This document shows, piece by piece, positions 1 through 5,449 of a stretch of DNA of 5,449 bases (position 1 is the stretch's first letter; each line of letters begins with the position of its first letter). Below the pieces are notes generated by a model, which had not been told where the DNA came from, did not search any database, and saw only the letters and a program-made list of their open reading frames with translations. The DNA is taken from contig JASLCM010000200.1 of the NCBI GenBank assembly GCA_030151845.1, forward strand, positions 1 to 5,449. Direction: 5' to 3'. This DNA is from Bacteroides sp. GTDB taxonomy: Bacteria; Bacteroidota; Bacteroidia; Bacteroidales; Bacteroidaceae. Made by a program: the position numbers and the translations under genes.

Positions 1-1377
1 ATTAAGAACGATGATATTTTCATCACTGCAACGGTTTCTAAAAACAGTGTTGTGGAGCAAGAGGCTATCTTGCTGACCTTCAAAATATATACTGCTGTAG
101 ACCTACGTGGCTTTAACAACGTTAAGTTACCCGATTTCAAAGGATTCCACTCGCAAGAGGTGGAGCTTCCTAGCAATCAGAAATGGAAATTAGAGCATTA
201 TAAAGGTAGAAACTACAACAGTGTGGTATATCGTCAGTTTGTACTTTTCCCTCAACAGAGTGGAAAACTAATAATAGAGCCTGCACAATTTGATGCCTCC
301 ATAGCTCAAGTGGTTGCTGCGGTTGACCCCTTCGATGCTTTTTTCAATGGAGGAAGCAATTTTGTTGAGGTTAAAAAGAGTATTCAAACTCCACAAATAA
401 CCATCAATGTGGATAAGCTTCCTGCGGGTAAGCCTATGAACTTTAGTGGTGGTGTGGGAGATTTTTCTATCTCTTCCTCTATCAATGAAACTAAGGTTAA
501 GACAAACGATGCTGTAACCATTAAGCTGGTTGTTTCGGGCACAGGTAACTTAAAGTTAATTAGCAACCCTGAGGTTGAGTTCCCAGCCGACTTTGAAATT
601 TATGATCCTAAGGTAGATAATCAGGTTCGCTTAACACAAAACGGACTTACTGGAAATCGGGTTATTGAGTATTTGGCTATTCCTAGGCATCCTGGTACTT
701 TTACCATTCCTGCTGTAAACTTTAGTTATTACGATACAAAAGCGAAGCAATATAAAACACTAAAAACAGAGCCTTATACGCTTGAGGTAGAAAAAGGTGC
801 AGGAAATGCAGATCAGGTAATCTCTAATTTCACAAATAAAGAGGAGTTAAAGGTGTTGGGAGAGGATATCCGATTCATCAAGCTGAATTCGGTTAAGCTT
901 CACCCAAGAGATTCTTTCTTATTTGGTTCTATTACCTATTGGCTACTCTATATTATCCCTGCTCTACTCTTCATCTTGAGTCTGATTGTTTATCGCAAGC
1001 AGGTTGCTGAGAATGCAAACGTAGCTAAGGTTAGGAACAAACGAGCAAACAAAGTTGCTACGAAACGTCTGCGTTTAGCTGGTAAATTATTGAAAGAGAG
1101 TAAAAAAGAGGAGTTCTACGATGAGGTTCTTAAAGCACTATGGGGCTACATCAGCGATAAATTCAATATTCCACTCTCTCAATTAAACAAGGACAATGTA
1201 GCTGAACAGCTCAAAACATATGGGGTGAATGATACGCTCATCGAGCAATTTATCAATGCTCTCAATGAGTGTGAATTTGCTCGCTTCGCTCCAGGAGATG
1301 AGAATCAGGCGATGGACAAAGTGTTTACTGGATCGCTAGAGATTATCAGTGAAATGGAAAACTCGATCAAACGCTAA
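1..1377 (+). CDS. batD: BatD, membrane-anchored aerotolerance protein (5' partial)
   Basis: The frame is open from base 1, so the gene enters from outside the window; the GTG at 52 lies inside a conserved stretch and is not the start. The 458 residues visible contain two related Ig-like beta-rich extracytoplasmic segments (about residues 5-100 and 150-265), with the second carrying INETKVKTNDAVTIKLVVSG followed by a PGTFTIPAVNFSYYD strand pattern. A single membrane helix spans about 310-331. A basic, helical cytoplasmic tail of about 127 residues follows, including FYDEVLKALWGYISDKFNIP. This layout is that of the BatD oxygen-tolerance family; members are usually near 600 residues, so roughly 130-150 N-terminal residues including the signal peptide are missing. 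Bat proteins were linked to aerotolerance in Bacteroides fragilis; the exact biochemical role is unsettled, and a complex with the VWA proteins BatA/BatB is the usual proposal. batE follows 7 bp downstream, implying one transcript. Confidence 0.93.
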   Translation: MKNDDIFITATVSKNSVVEQEAILLTFKIYTAVDLRGFNNVKLPDFKGFHSQEVELPSNQKWKLEHYKGRNYNSVVYRQFVLFPQQSGKLIIEPAQFDASIAQVVAAVDPFDAFFNGGSNFVEVKKSIQTPQITINVDKLPAGKPMNFSGGVGDFSISSSINETKVKTNDAVTIKLVVSGTGNLKLISNPEVEFPADFEIYDPKVDNQVRLTQNGLTGNRVIEYLAIPRHPGTFTIPAVNFSYYDTKAKQYKTLKTEPYTLEVEKGAGNADQVISNFTNKEELKVLGEDIRFIKLNSVKLHPRDSFLFGSITYWLLYIIPALLFILSLIVYRKQVAENANVAKVRNKRANKVATKRLRLAGKLLKESKKEEFYDEVLKALWGYISDKFNIPLSQLNKDNVAEQLKTYGVNDTLIEQFINALNECEFARFAPGDENQAMDKVFTGSLEIISEMENSIKR

Positions 1378-1384
1378 AAGAATT

Positions 1385-2221
1385 ATGAAAGATATTAAAT
1401 ACATACTGTGGACTTTTTCCTTCCTTTTTTGCTGCTCTTTTACGCTACAGGCCAATGAGCAGGAGGTGGAGGTGTCAAACGATACGTTAGCTACTCAAAT
1501 AACCCCTGAATTTAGCCTTAATCAGGAAGGGGTTATCGATAAAGCTACTGCCGATAGTGCATACATTCGTGGAGAGTATGCTACGGCTATACAGATCTAC
1601 GAAGCTCTCCTTGAGGAGGGGGTTTCACCTGTTGTTTATTACAACCTTGGAAATAGCTACTATAAATCAGAAGAGATAGCTAAGGCCATTCTTAACTATG
1701 AAAGGGCTTTATTGCTCGATCCTGGTAATGGTGATATTCGGGCGAACCTAGAGATAGCTAGAGCCAAAACGGTTGATAAGGAGGAGATTGTACCTGAACT
1801 CTTTTTTATCACCTGGGGAAAATCGATGCTAAACCTCCTAAGTGTAGATGGATGGGCTAAATTAGGCGCAACCTCCTTTATCTTAATGCTCGGGATGGTG
1901 GCTCTCTTCCTATTTGGAAGAAGCTCTCTACTTAAAAAGATTAGTTTTGGCCTAGGGCTCTTTTTACTTCTACTTGTAGTGGTTACTAATAGCTTCGCTT
2001 CAATACAGAAGAAAAAACTCATAAAAAGAGATACTGCTATTGTAATGACTCCAAGCGTTACCATAAGAAGTACTCCCAGTGAGTCGGGGACCAGTCTCTT
2101 TATTCTTCATGAGGGAAAAAAGGTTACCATTAAGGATAACACCATGAGCGAATGGAAAGAGATAGTCTTGGAAGATGGAAAGGTTGGCTGGATAGCTACC
2201 AAAGAGATTGAGATCATCTAA
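1385..2221 (+). CDS. batE: BatE, TPR and SH3-domain aerotolerance protein
   Basis: This encodes 278 residues. The ATG at 1385 is chosen because it directly precedes a signal peptide (residues 1-23, KDIK, hydrophobic core, then LQA|NEQ); an upstream in-frame GTG at 1349 overlaps batD and would add 12 charged residues before it. There is no lipobox, although Cys16-Cys17 lie in the core. Two TPR units follow, at about 53-82 (ADSAYIRGEYATAIQIYEAL) and 83-116 (YYNLGNSYYKSEEIAKAILN, then LDPGN). Two membrane helices lie at about 161-178 and 186-206. The C-terminus (about 218-278) is a bacterial SH3-type domain with VTIRSTPSESG, LHEGKKVTI and VGWIATKEIEII. The TPR-TM-TM-SH3 order fits BatE of Bacteroidales. 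The TPRs probably scaffold Bat partners in the periplasm, and the SH3 may bind the cell wall or protein; both are inferences. The gene ends with three consecutive in-frame TAA codons (2219-2227), then a terminator. Confidence 0.92.
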   Translation: MKDIKYILWTFSFLFCCSFTLQANEQEVEVSNDTLATQITPEFSLNQEGVIDKATADSAYIRGEYATAIQIYEALLEEGVSPVVYYNLGNSYYKSEEIAKAILNYERALLLDPGNGDIRANLEIARAKTVDKEEIVPELFFITWGKSMLNLLSVDGWAKLGATSFILMLGMVALFLFGRSSLLKKISFGLGLFLLLLVVVTNSFASIQKKKLIKRDTAIVMTPSVTIRSTPSESGTSLFILHEGKKVTIKDNTMSEWKEIVLEDGKVGWIATKEIEII

Positions 2222-2243
2222 TAATAAGTACATTTTAAGATCG

Positions 2244-2292
2244 AGTGAGGTCCAATAGGGGAGAGAAATCGAACCAATTGGGCCTCGCTTTT
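2244..2292 (+). terminator. Rho-independent terminator of the bat operon
   Basis: The arms AGTGAGGTCCAAT (2244-2256) and ATTGGGCCTCGCT (2277-2289) pair over 13 bp in RNA, with two U-G wobbles and no mismatch. They close a 20-nt loop and are followed by a short T run (2289-2292, then GTT). It begins 22 bp after the batE stop and is correctly oriented to end the operon. The long loop and short T run make it weaker than the terminator after the next gene. Confidence 0.75.
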
Positions 2293-2361
2293 GTTATCTA
2301 GTTGAAAGGGATAAATGGATTGACAATTACTTATTTAACTCAATCTTTTGGTTATTATTAA

Positions 2362-2392
2362 TTTGTTTTATCCCATATATTGCTTACATTTA
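2362..2392 (+). promoter_or_regulatory. Candidate promoter of the small HTH gene
   Basis: TTTG at 2362-2365 is followed after 19 bp by TACATTTA at 2385-2392. This matches the Bacteroidota primary-sigma pattern (TTTG, 19-21 bp, TAnnTTTG) at every defined position except the last base of the -7 box. Transcription would start near 2399, giving a leader of about 40 nt before the ATG at 2441. The call rests on pattern matching alone. The -7 box lies inside a perfect inverted repeat, described separately. Confidence 0.55.
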
Positions 2393-2401
2393 GAATGTAA
2401 G
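2383..2401. repeat. Perfect 8-3-8 inverted repeat on the HTH promoter, possible operator
   Basis: CTTACATT (2383-2390), spacer TAG, AATGTAAG (2394-2401): all eight positions of each arm are symmetric. It covers the candidate -7 box and the predicted transcription start, 40 bp upstream of a gene for a helix-turn-helix protein. A protein bound there would block RNA polymerase, so autorepression is a natural hypothesis. No T run follows, so it is not a terminator. The symmetry is seen directly; operator function is inferred. Confidence 0.5.
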
Positions 2402-2440
2402 AGTATTACAAAAGTTACTAACCATTAATTTGTTACAGCT

Positions 2441-2719
2441 ATGAAAACAATAACATTTAATGAGCTGCGTAAAATCAAAGATGCTTTACCAAATGGTAGC
2501 ATGCACAGAATCGCAGACGAATTAGATTTGAACGTAAGCACTGTTCGCAACTTCTTTGGAGGAAGCAACTTTAAAGAAGGTAAAAGTGTCGGAATACATA
2601 TAGAGCCAGGTCCAGATGGTGGAGTAGTTAAAATAGATGATACCACAGTTTTGGATTTGGCTCTTAAAATTTTAAAAGAGTCCGAAGTCGAAACGGCTGC
2701 AGAACCGGCCGAAGCATAA
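2441..2719 (+). CDS. Small HTH DNA-binding protein, Bacteroidales-conserved, function unknown
   Basis: This encodes 92 residues and is complete. The N-terminal half is helical: a first helix (about 5-15, TFNELRKIKDAL), then HRIADELDLNVSTVRNFF (22-39), which reads as a helix-turn-helix of the kind found in LacI- and sigma-type regulators (IADEL, turn DLN, recognition helix VSTVRNFF). A glycine-rich turn FFGGSNFKEGKS follows, then the striking motif GIHIEPGPDGGVV (51-63), DDTTVLDLALKIL (66-78), and an acidic, alanine-rich tail (EVETAAEPAEA). From memory, similar short proteins occur widely in Bacteroidales, annotated only as DNA-binding or hypothetical; I know no established role and no symbol. 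The IEPGPDGG segment may be a ligand, metal or dimer contact, but nothing proves this. No GGAGG site precedes the start, as is usual in this phylum. The gene has its own candidate promoter and strong terminator, so it appears monocistronic. Confidence 0.88.
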   Translation: MKTITFNELRKIKDALPNGSMHRIADELDLNVSTVRNFFGGSNFKEGKSVGIHIEPGPDGGVVKIDDTTVLDLALKILKESEVETAAEPAEA

Positions 2720-2731
2720 AACAAGCTAAGC

Positions 2732-2777
2732 TCCCAATATACTCTCCTTTAAAGGAGGAGGGTATATTGGGATTTTT
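2732..2777 (+). terminator. Strong Rho-independent terminator after the HTH gene
   Basis: The arms 2732-2748 (TCCCAATATACTCTCCT) and 2756-2772 (AGGAGGGTATATTGGGA) pair over 17 bp with a single U-G wobble. They enclose a 7-nt loop (TTAAAGG) and lead straight into TTTTT (2773-2777). It begins 12 bp after the stop codon. It should isolate the HTH gene from the USP gene starting 30 bp further on, unless readthrough is used. Confidence 0.92.
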
Positions 2778-2807
2778 GTTTCATTCATTTTAAAAAACAC
2801 CTGCCTT

Positions 2808-3938
2808 ATGGAAGATAAATTAGTAACCCTCGCAATTTTAACCTATTCGAAAGCTCAAATTCTTAAAAACATCTTAGAAAATGAGGGAATAGAGAGTTAT
2901 ATACACAACGTAAACCAGATTCAGCCAGTTGTTTCATCTGGTGTCCGAGTTCGCATAAAGGAGAGCGATCTCCCTCATGCACTTAAGATTACAGAGAGTG
3001 AGGCCTGGCTTTCTGAAGAGGTAACAGAGGAAAAAGAGGTGGAATTATCCTCTCGAAGTAAAATACTTATACCTGTAGACTTTTCTGTCTCTTCAATGAA
3101 AGCTTGTGAAATAGGCTTCCACTTGGCTAAGGTTATGCAACAAGAGATTGTGCTGCTACACGTTTACTTTACCCCATTGCATGCTGCAGCCATAGCGTAT
3201 GGAGATGTCTTTAACTATCAGGTAGGAGATGACGTGAAACAGAGTGCCATGCTTAAAAATAAGGCTAGTGCAGATTTAGCCTCATTTGCAGAACAGCTTA
3301 AGAGTCATATTTCGACAGGAAAGTATCCTGATGTTCCTTTTACCACAACACTAAGAGAAGGTATTGCAGAGGAAGAGATTCTGAGATGTGCCAAGAAGAT
3401 AAACCCTCTATTAATTGTTATGGGAACTCGAGGAAGTGGTCAGAAGGAGATTGATCTTATTGGTAGTGTAACTGCTGAAGTGATTGATAGAAGCCAACAT
3501 ACAACCTTAGCTATCCCAGAACGAACTACCTTCGAGAAAATGCATCAATTGAAGCGAATTGGCTTCCTTACCAACTTCGATCAACGAGATTTAGTTGCAT
3601 TTGACTCCTTTGTACGTAATGAGATGAGACAATTTAAGCCTGCTGTAAACTTCATCCATATTGCAGAAAATGAGGATAAGTGGAGCGAAGTAAAGCTTGC
3701 AGGGATAAAAGAGTATTTTAGCAAGCAGTACCCCGATATGAGTGCTACACATAACGTTTTACAAAACAATAGTACCTTCTTAAACACTTTAGAGGAGTAC
3801 GTAGCAGCCTATAAAATAGATGCTATTGTAGTGAGCTCATACCGAAGAAACATTTTTGCTAGACTCTTTAATCCTAGCTTAGCTAAACGAATGGTCTTTC
3901 ATGCAGACACACCAATTTTTGTTATCAGTGATAAATAA
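2808..3938 (+). CDS. DUF2007-like plus tandem universal stress protein
   Basis: This encodes 376 residues and looks cytoplasmic, with no signal peptide or membrane helix. Residues 1-65 (LVTLAILTYSKAQILKNILE, NEGIESYIHN, VRVRIKESDLPHALKI) resemble the DUF2007 putative signal-transducing domain. Residues 83-238 form a complete UspA-type domain: ILIPVDFS with the adenine-contacting Asp at 91, LLHVYF at 117-121, and GTRG (206-209), nine residues, then Gly219-Ser220, matching the ATP-binding G-2X-G-9X-G(S/T) signature. Residues 246-376 form a second USP domain ending in AIVVSSYRRNIFARLF and TPIFVISDK; it lacks the glycine signature and the first-strand Asp reads TNFDQRD, so it probably does not bind ATP in the same way. 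Known Usp proteins of this type sense or respond to starvation, redox or energy stress; the exact role here is unknown. The ATG at 2808 is the first in frame after the preceding terminator. Any promoter must overlap that terminator or lie in the 30-bp gap, and I found no good match. Confidence 0.9.
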   Translation: MEDKLVTLAILTYSKAQILKNILENEGIESYIHNVNQIQPVVSSGVRVRIKESDLPHALKITESEAWLSEEVTEEKEVELSSRSKILIPVDFSVSSMKACEIGFHLAKVMQQEIVLLHVYFTPLHAAAIAYGDVFNYQVGDDVKQSAMLKNKASADLASFAEQLKSHISTGKYPDVPFTTTLREGIAEEEILRCAKKINPLLIVMGTRGSGQKEIDLIGSVTAEVIDRSQHTTLAIPERTTFEKMHQLKRIGFLTNFDQRDLVAFDSFVRNEMRQFKPAVNFIHIAENEDKWSEVKLAGIKEYFSKQYPDMSATHNVLQNNSTFLNTLEEYVAAYKIDAIVVSSYRRNIFARLFNPSLAKRMVFHADTPIFVISDK

Positions 3939-3947
3939 AGGCTTGAA

Positions 3948-4011
3948 ACTCTCTTTTTGTTTTTAACTCTTCACCACTAGAAAAGAAGAGTATTTTAAAT
4001 AAAAAGAGAGT
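3948..4011. repeat. Nested hairpin in the 3' region of the USP gene
   Basis: The outer arms 3948-3962 (ACTCTCTTTTTGTTT) and 3997-4011 (AAATAAAAAGAGAGT) pair over 15 bp with one G-U wobble. An inner 7-bp stem, ACTCTTC (3966-3972) with GAAGAGT (3985-3991), closes a 12-nt loop; a small asymmetric internal loop separates the two stems. It starts 9 bp after the stop codon. No T run follows, although the left arm itself is T-rich, so it may end or protect the 3' end of the USP transcript rather than act as a textbook terminator. Confidence 0.6.
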
Positions 4012-4093
4012 ATCTTTGAATTTATCCTGTTTTAAATGAGATAACCTATTTGAATGATAATTTATATTATGTTAAATAGATTTTTATAGAATC

Positions 4094-4132
4094 AAAGGGA
4101 TTACTAAGCAACCGCCAAGTAATCCCTTTTTT
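4094..4132 (+). terminator. Rho-independent terminator downstream of the USP gene
   Basis: AAAGGGATTACT (4094-4105) and AGTAATCCCTTT (4118-4129) are a perfect 12-bp stem with a 12-nt loop (4106-4117), followed by a continuous T run (4127-4132). It lies 155 bp past the USP stop. It probably terminates USP transcription that passes the upstream nested hairpin, or a short transcript arising between the two. Confidence 0.85.
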
Positions 4133-4469
4133 ATTCCCCCTACCACTCAAATCCTCTATATCTATCACTCTATATTAGATAGCTAATAAGCAACAACTTA
4201 CTTTGTTACAATGAATTAACTGTATACGCACCACTTTATAACCGCATTTCCTTGCGATTTTTAAACACAAGCTGATCATTAGCCCATAATTTCATCTTGT
4301 TGCAAGGGTTTAAACATAAAAAATATGGAGCGAGTCAGCCAGACTATATTTATCAAGGCTATATTTTGCATTTCTCCAAATTCTGTTTCTATTTTCTTAG
4401 AACTCTCCTTCCTTATAGTTTTCACTTTGCATTACACAACTTACCTACTCATTGTAATTTATTTTTACA

Positions 4470-4488
4470 TTATTTTAGATTAAAATAA
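4470..4488. repeat. AT-rich 8-3-8 inverted repeat upstream of the receptor gene
   Basis: TTATTTTA (4470-4477), spacer GAT, TAAAATAA (4481-4488) is perfectly symmetric. It ends 21 bp before the candidate -7 box at 4510, placing it around the -33 region. It could be an operator, but pure A/T symmetry arises easily by chance in such DNA. Confidence 0.3.
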
Positions 4489-4509
4489 ACTACACAACAA
4501 AACTTTACC

Positions 4510-4517
4510 TATATTTA
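4510..4517 (+). promoter_or_regulatory. Weak candidate -7 box for the receptor gene
   Basis: TATATTTA matches the Bacteroidota TAnnTTTG box except for the last base, 77 bp upstream of the ATG at 4595. No TTTG occurs at the expected distance upstream, so an activator or an alternative sigma factor (ECF regulation is common for SusC genes) would be needed. The evidence is only this partial match. Confidence 0.3.
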
Positions 4518-4594
4518 CAAAAATACAATACAAGGGGCTCTATCTACAAAATAACCCAAATAGAGTTAATTAAGTTGTAAAGAGATACACTTGT

Positions 4595-5449
4595 ATGAAA
4601 AACACAATTACTATGAGTTATTTTAAATTTACAATTCGAACAACTTGGAAAAAATCACTACAAGTTGTTCTCCCAGTTGTTGCGTTATGCACAGTTGGGC
4701 AATTACAAGCTGCACCGCTTCAAAATCCTATTCAGGATTCAATAGAACAAACTGCAGAAAAGATCAAAGTACAAGGCACGGTTAAAGACGAGTCTGGTGA
4801 ATCTATTATTGGAGCGAGTATTCATGTTAAAGGCACAACCCTAGGGACACTAACAGATCTACAAGGAAACTTTACTTTGGAGAATGTTCCTGTAAACGCT
4901 TTAATCGAAATCAGTTATGTTGGTTATAAAGTACATGATTTTAAAGCAAAAGCAGGCCAAACCTACTCTATTACACTATTAGAAGATGCCCAGCTCATGG
5001 ATGAGGTTGTAGTCACAGCGTTAGGTATAAAGCGTGAAACAAAATCTCTCGGCTATGCAGTACAAGACCTTAAAGGTGATGCCCTTACAGAAGCTCGTGA
5101 AGGGAATGTTGTAAACAGTTTAACGGGAAAGCTCGCAGGTGTACGTATTAGTCCCAGTGGCAATGGAGCAACAGGTTCTAGTAGAATCGTTATTCGTGGA
5201 GAAAACTCCATTGCAGGTAACAATGAACCACTTGTCGTTGTTGATGGTATTCCAATGGACAACTTTAAAGGATCGGGTATTGACCAATGGGGCGGCAGTG
5301 ATGGAGGAAATGGATTATCGGATATTAATCCCGATGACATTGAATCAATTTCTGTACTCAAGGGGGCTGCTGCAGCAGCACTGTACGGTACACGAGCAGG
5401 AAACGGGGTTCTTATGATCACTACCAAACAGGGAACAAAAACAAAAGGC
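4595..5449 (+). CDS. SusC/RagA-family TonB-dependent outer-membrane receptor (3' partial)
   Basis: The frame is open to the last base, giving 285 residues; the beta-barrel (about 700 further residues in this family) is missing. ATG 4595 is the first start after an in-frame TAA at 4571; a second in-frame ATG at 4613 would also leave a full signal peptide. A long basic n-region (KFTIRTTWKK), hydrophobic core VVLPVVALCTV and LQAAP near residue 39 form the signal peptide. Residues 57-130 are the carboxypeptidase-regulatory-like beta-sandwich (KVQGTVKDESGESIIGASIH, TDLQGNFTLENV, ISYVGYKVH). DEVVVTALGIKRE (136-148) is the TonB box region. The plug follows, with RIVIRGENSIAGNNEPLVVV, then DGIPMDN (up to 223), and DIESISVLKGAAAAALYGTR with NGVLMITTKQG (248-280). 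The protein takes up large nutrients (glycan or peptide fragments) with a SusD-like lipoprotein, powered by TonB-ExbB-ExbD; the substrate cannot be read from this part. A susD-like gene is expected downstream. Confidence 0.95.
   Translation, partial: MKNTITMSYFKFTIRTTWKKSLQVVLPVVALCTVGQLQAAPLQNPIQDSIEQTAEKIKVQGTVKDESGESIIGASIHVKGTTLGTLTDLQGNFTLENVPVNALIEISYVGYKVHDFKAKAGQTYSITLLEDAQLMDEVVVTALGIKRETKSLGYAVQDLKGDALTEAREGNVVNSLTGKLAGVRISPSGNGATGSSRIVIRGENSIAGNNEPLVVVDGIPMDNFKGSGIDQWGGSDGGNGLSDINPDDIESISVLKGAAAAALYGTRAGNGVLMITTKQGTKTKG

Larger units (their letters stand above)
3939..4594. other. 656-bp gene-free region between the USP and receptor genes
   Basis: Beyond the two hairpins near 3948-4132 and the sites listed at 4470-4517, I see no supported gene on either strand. 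Positions 4133-4469 are AT-rich without a tRNA, array or repeat family. A 63-codon frame at 4297-4488 begins with TTG and is dominated by Phe, Leu, Tyr and His, as expected of AT-rich non-coding DNA. A minor 6-bp stem, CTCTAT (4538-4543) with ATAGAG (4560-4565), lies in the presumed receptor leader. The length fits an upstream regulatory region of a SusC-type transport operon. Confidence 0.6.

Noticed and set aside
52..54. GTG as the start codon of the batD frame
   Set aside because: The frame stays open upstream to base 1 and the upstream residues (DDIFITATVSKNS) continue the conserved Ig-like segment, so the true start is outside the window.
1349..1384. Upstream GTG start for batE
   Set aside because: It would overlap batD by 29 bp and add 12 charged residues ahead of a well-formed signal peptide that begins at the ATG at 1385.
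1696..2064. 122-codon minus-strand open frame within batE
   Set aside because: It is antisense to the second TPR and membrane segments of batE, with no domain or start signal of its own.
2425..2724. 99-codon minus-strand open frame opposite the small HTH gene
   Set aside because: The + strand frame has a recognisable HTH and conserved motif, a promoter and a terminator; the antisense product is low-complexity Ser/Leu/Lys-rich.
4049..4084. Possible promoter TTTG (4049-4052) with TAGATTTT (4077-4084)
   Set aside because: The spacing is 24 bp, longer than the 19-21 bp expected, and it would drive only a transcript of about 40 nt into the terminator at 4094-4132.
4244..4263. Small hairpin CGCA-TTTCCT-TGCG followed by ATTTTT
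   Set aside because: A 4-bp stem is too short to support a terminator call, and no transcript is expected to need ending there.
4297..4488. 63-codon + strand open frame in the intergenic region
   Set aside because: It has a TTG start, no ribosome site or promoter, a Phe/Leu/Tyr/His-rich composition typical of AT-rich non-coding DNA, and no recognisable domain.
5365..5382. GCTGCTGCAGCAGCA repeat-like run
   Set aside because: It encodes the alanine stretch in the conserved LKGAAAAALYGTR motif of SusC plugs, so it is coding constraint, not a separate repeat element.
5053..5427. 124-codon minus-strand open frame
   Set aside because: It lies wholly antisense to the conserved plug domain of the receptor; its Ser/Pro-rich composition is a by-product of the coding strand.

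Overview
The window looks like chromosome of a member of the Bacteroidota, most likely the order Bacteroidales. It is AT-rich and carries the end of a Bat aerotolerance operon, a small Bacteroidales-type helix-turn-helix protein and the start of a SusC/RagA-type TonB-dependent receptor. Promoter candidates fit the Bacteroidota pattern (TTTG, then TAnnTTTG), and there are no obvious GGAGG ribosome sites in front of the starts. Genus cannot be assigned from this sequence. All five genes are on the + strand.

Layout. Positions 1-1377 hold the 3' part of batD, whose start lies outside the window. It is followed after 7 bp by complete batE (1385-2221), normally the last gene of the bat cluster. A hairpin terminator at 2244-2292 closes the operon. 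A candidate promoter overlapping a perfect 8-3-8 inverted repeat then precedes a monocistronic 92-residue DNA-binding protein gene (2441-2719), which ends at a very strong terminator (2732-2777). Next is a 376-residue protein made of a DUF2007-like domain and two universal stress protein (USP) domains (2808-3938). A 656-bp gene-free stretch follows, with a nested hairpin, a clean terminator, and the AT-rich upstream region of the next gene. The window ends inside a SusC-like outer-membrane receptor gene (4595-5449), which has its signal peptide, carboxypeptidase-regulatory-like domain, TonB box and most of the plug domain.

How the genes relate. BatD and BatE are envelope proteins of one operon linked to oxygen or stress tolerance. 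The USP fusion is a cytoplasmic stress or nucleotide-sensing protein. The small HTH protein may regulate itself or its surroundings. The receptor belongs to a separate nutrient-uptake unit, probably continuing into a susD-like gene beyond the window. The strong terminators suggest four separate transcription units.

I see no CRISPR array, tRNA, rRNA, insertion sequence or defence system. The most noteworthy items are the perfect inverted repeat on the promoter of the small HTH gene, that conserved but uncharacterised protein itself, and the DUF2007-USP-USP architecture with a degenerate second USP domain.
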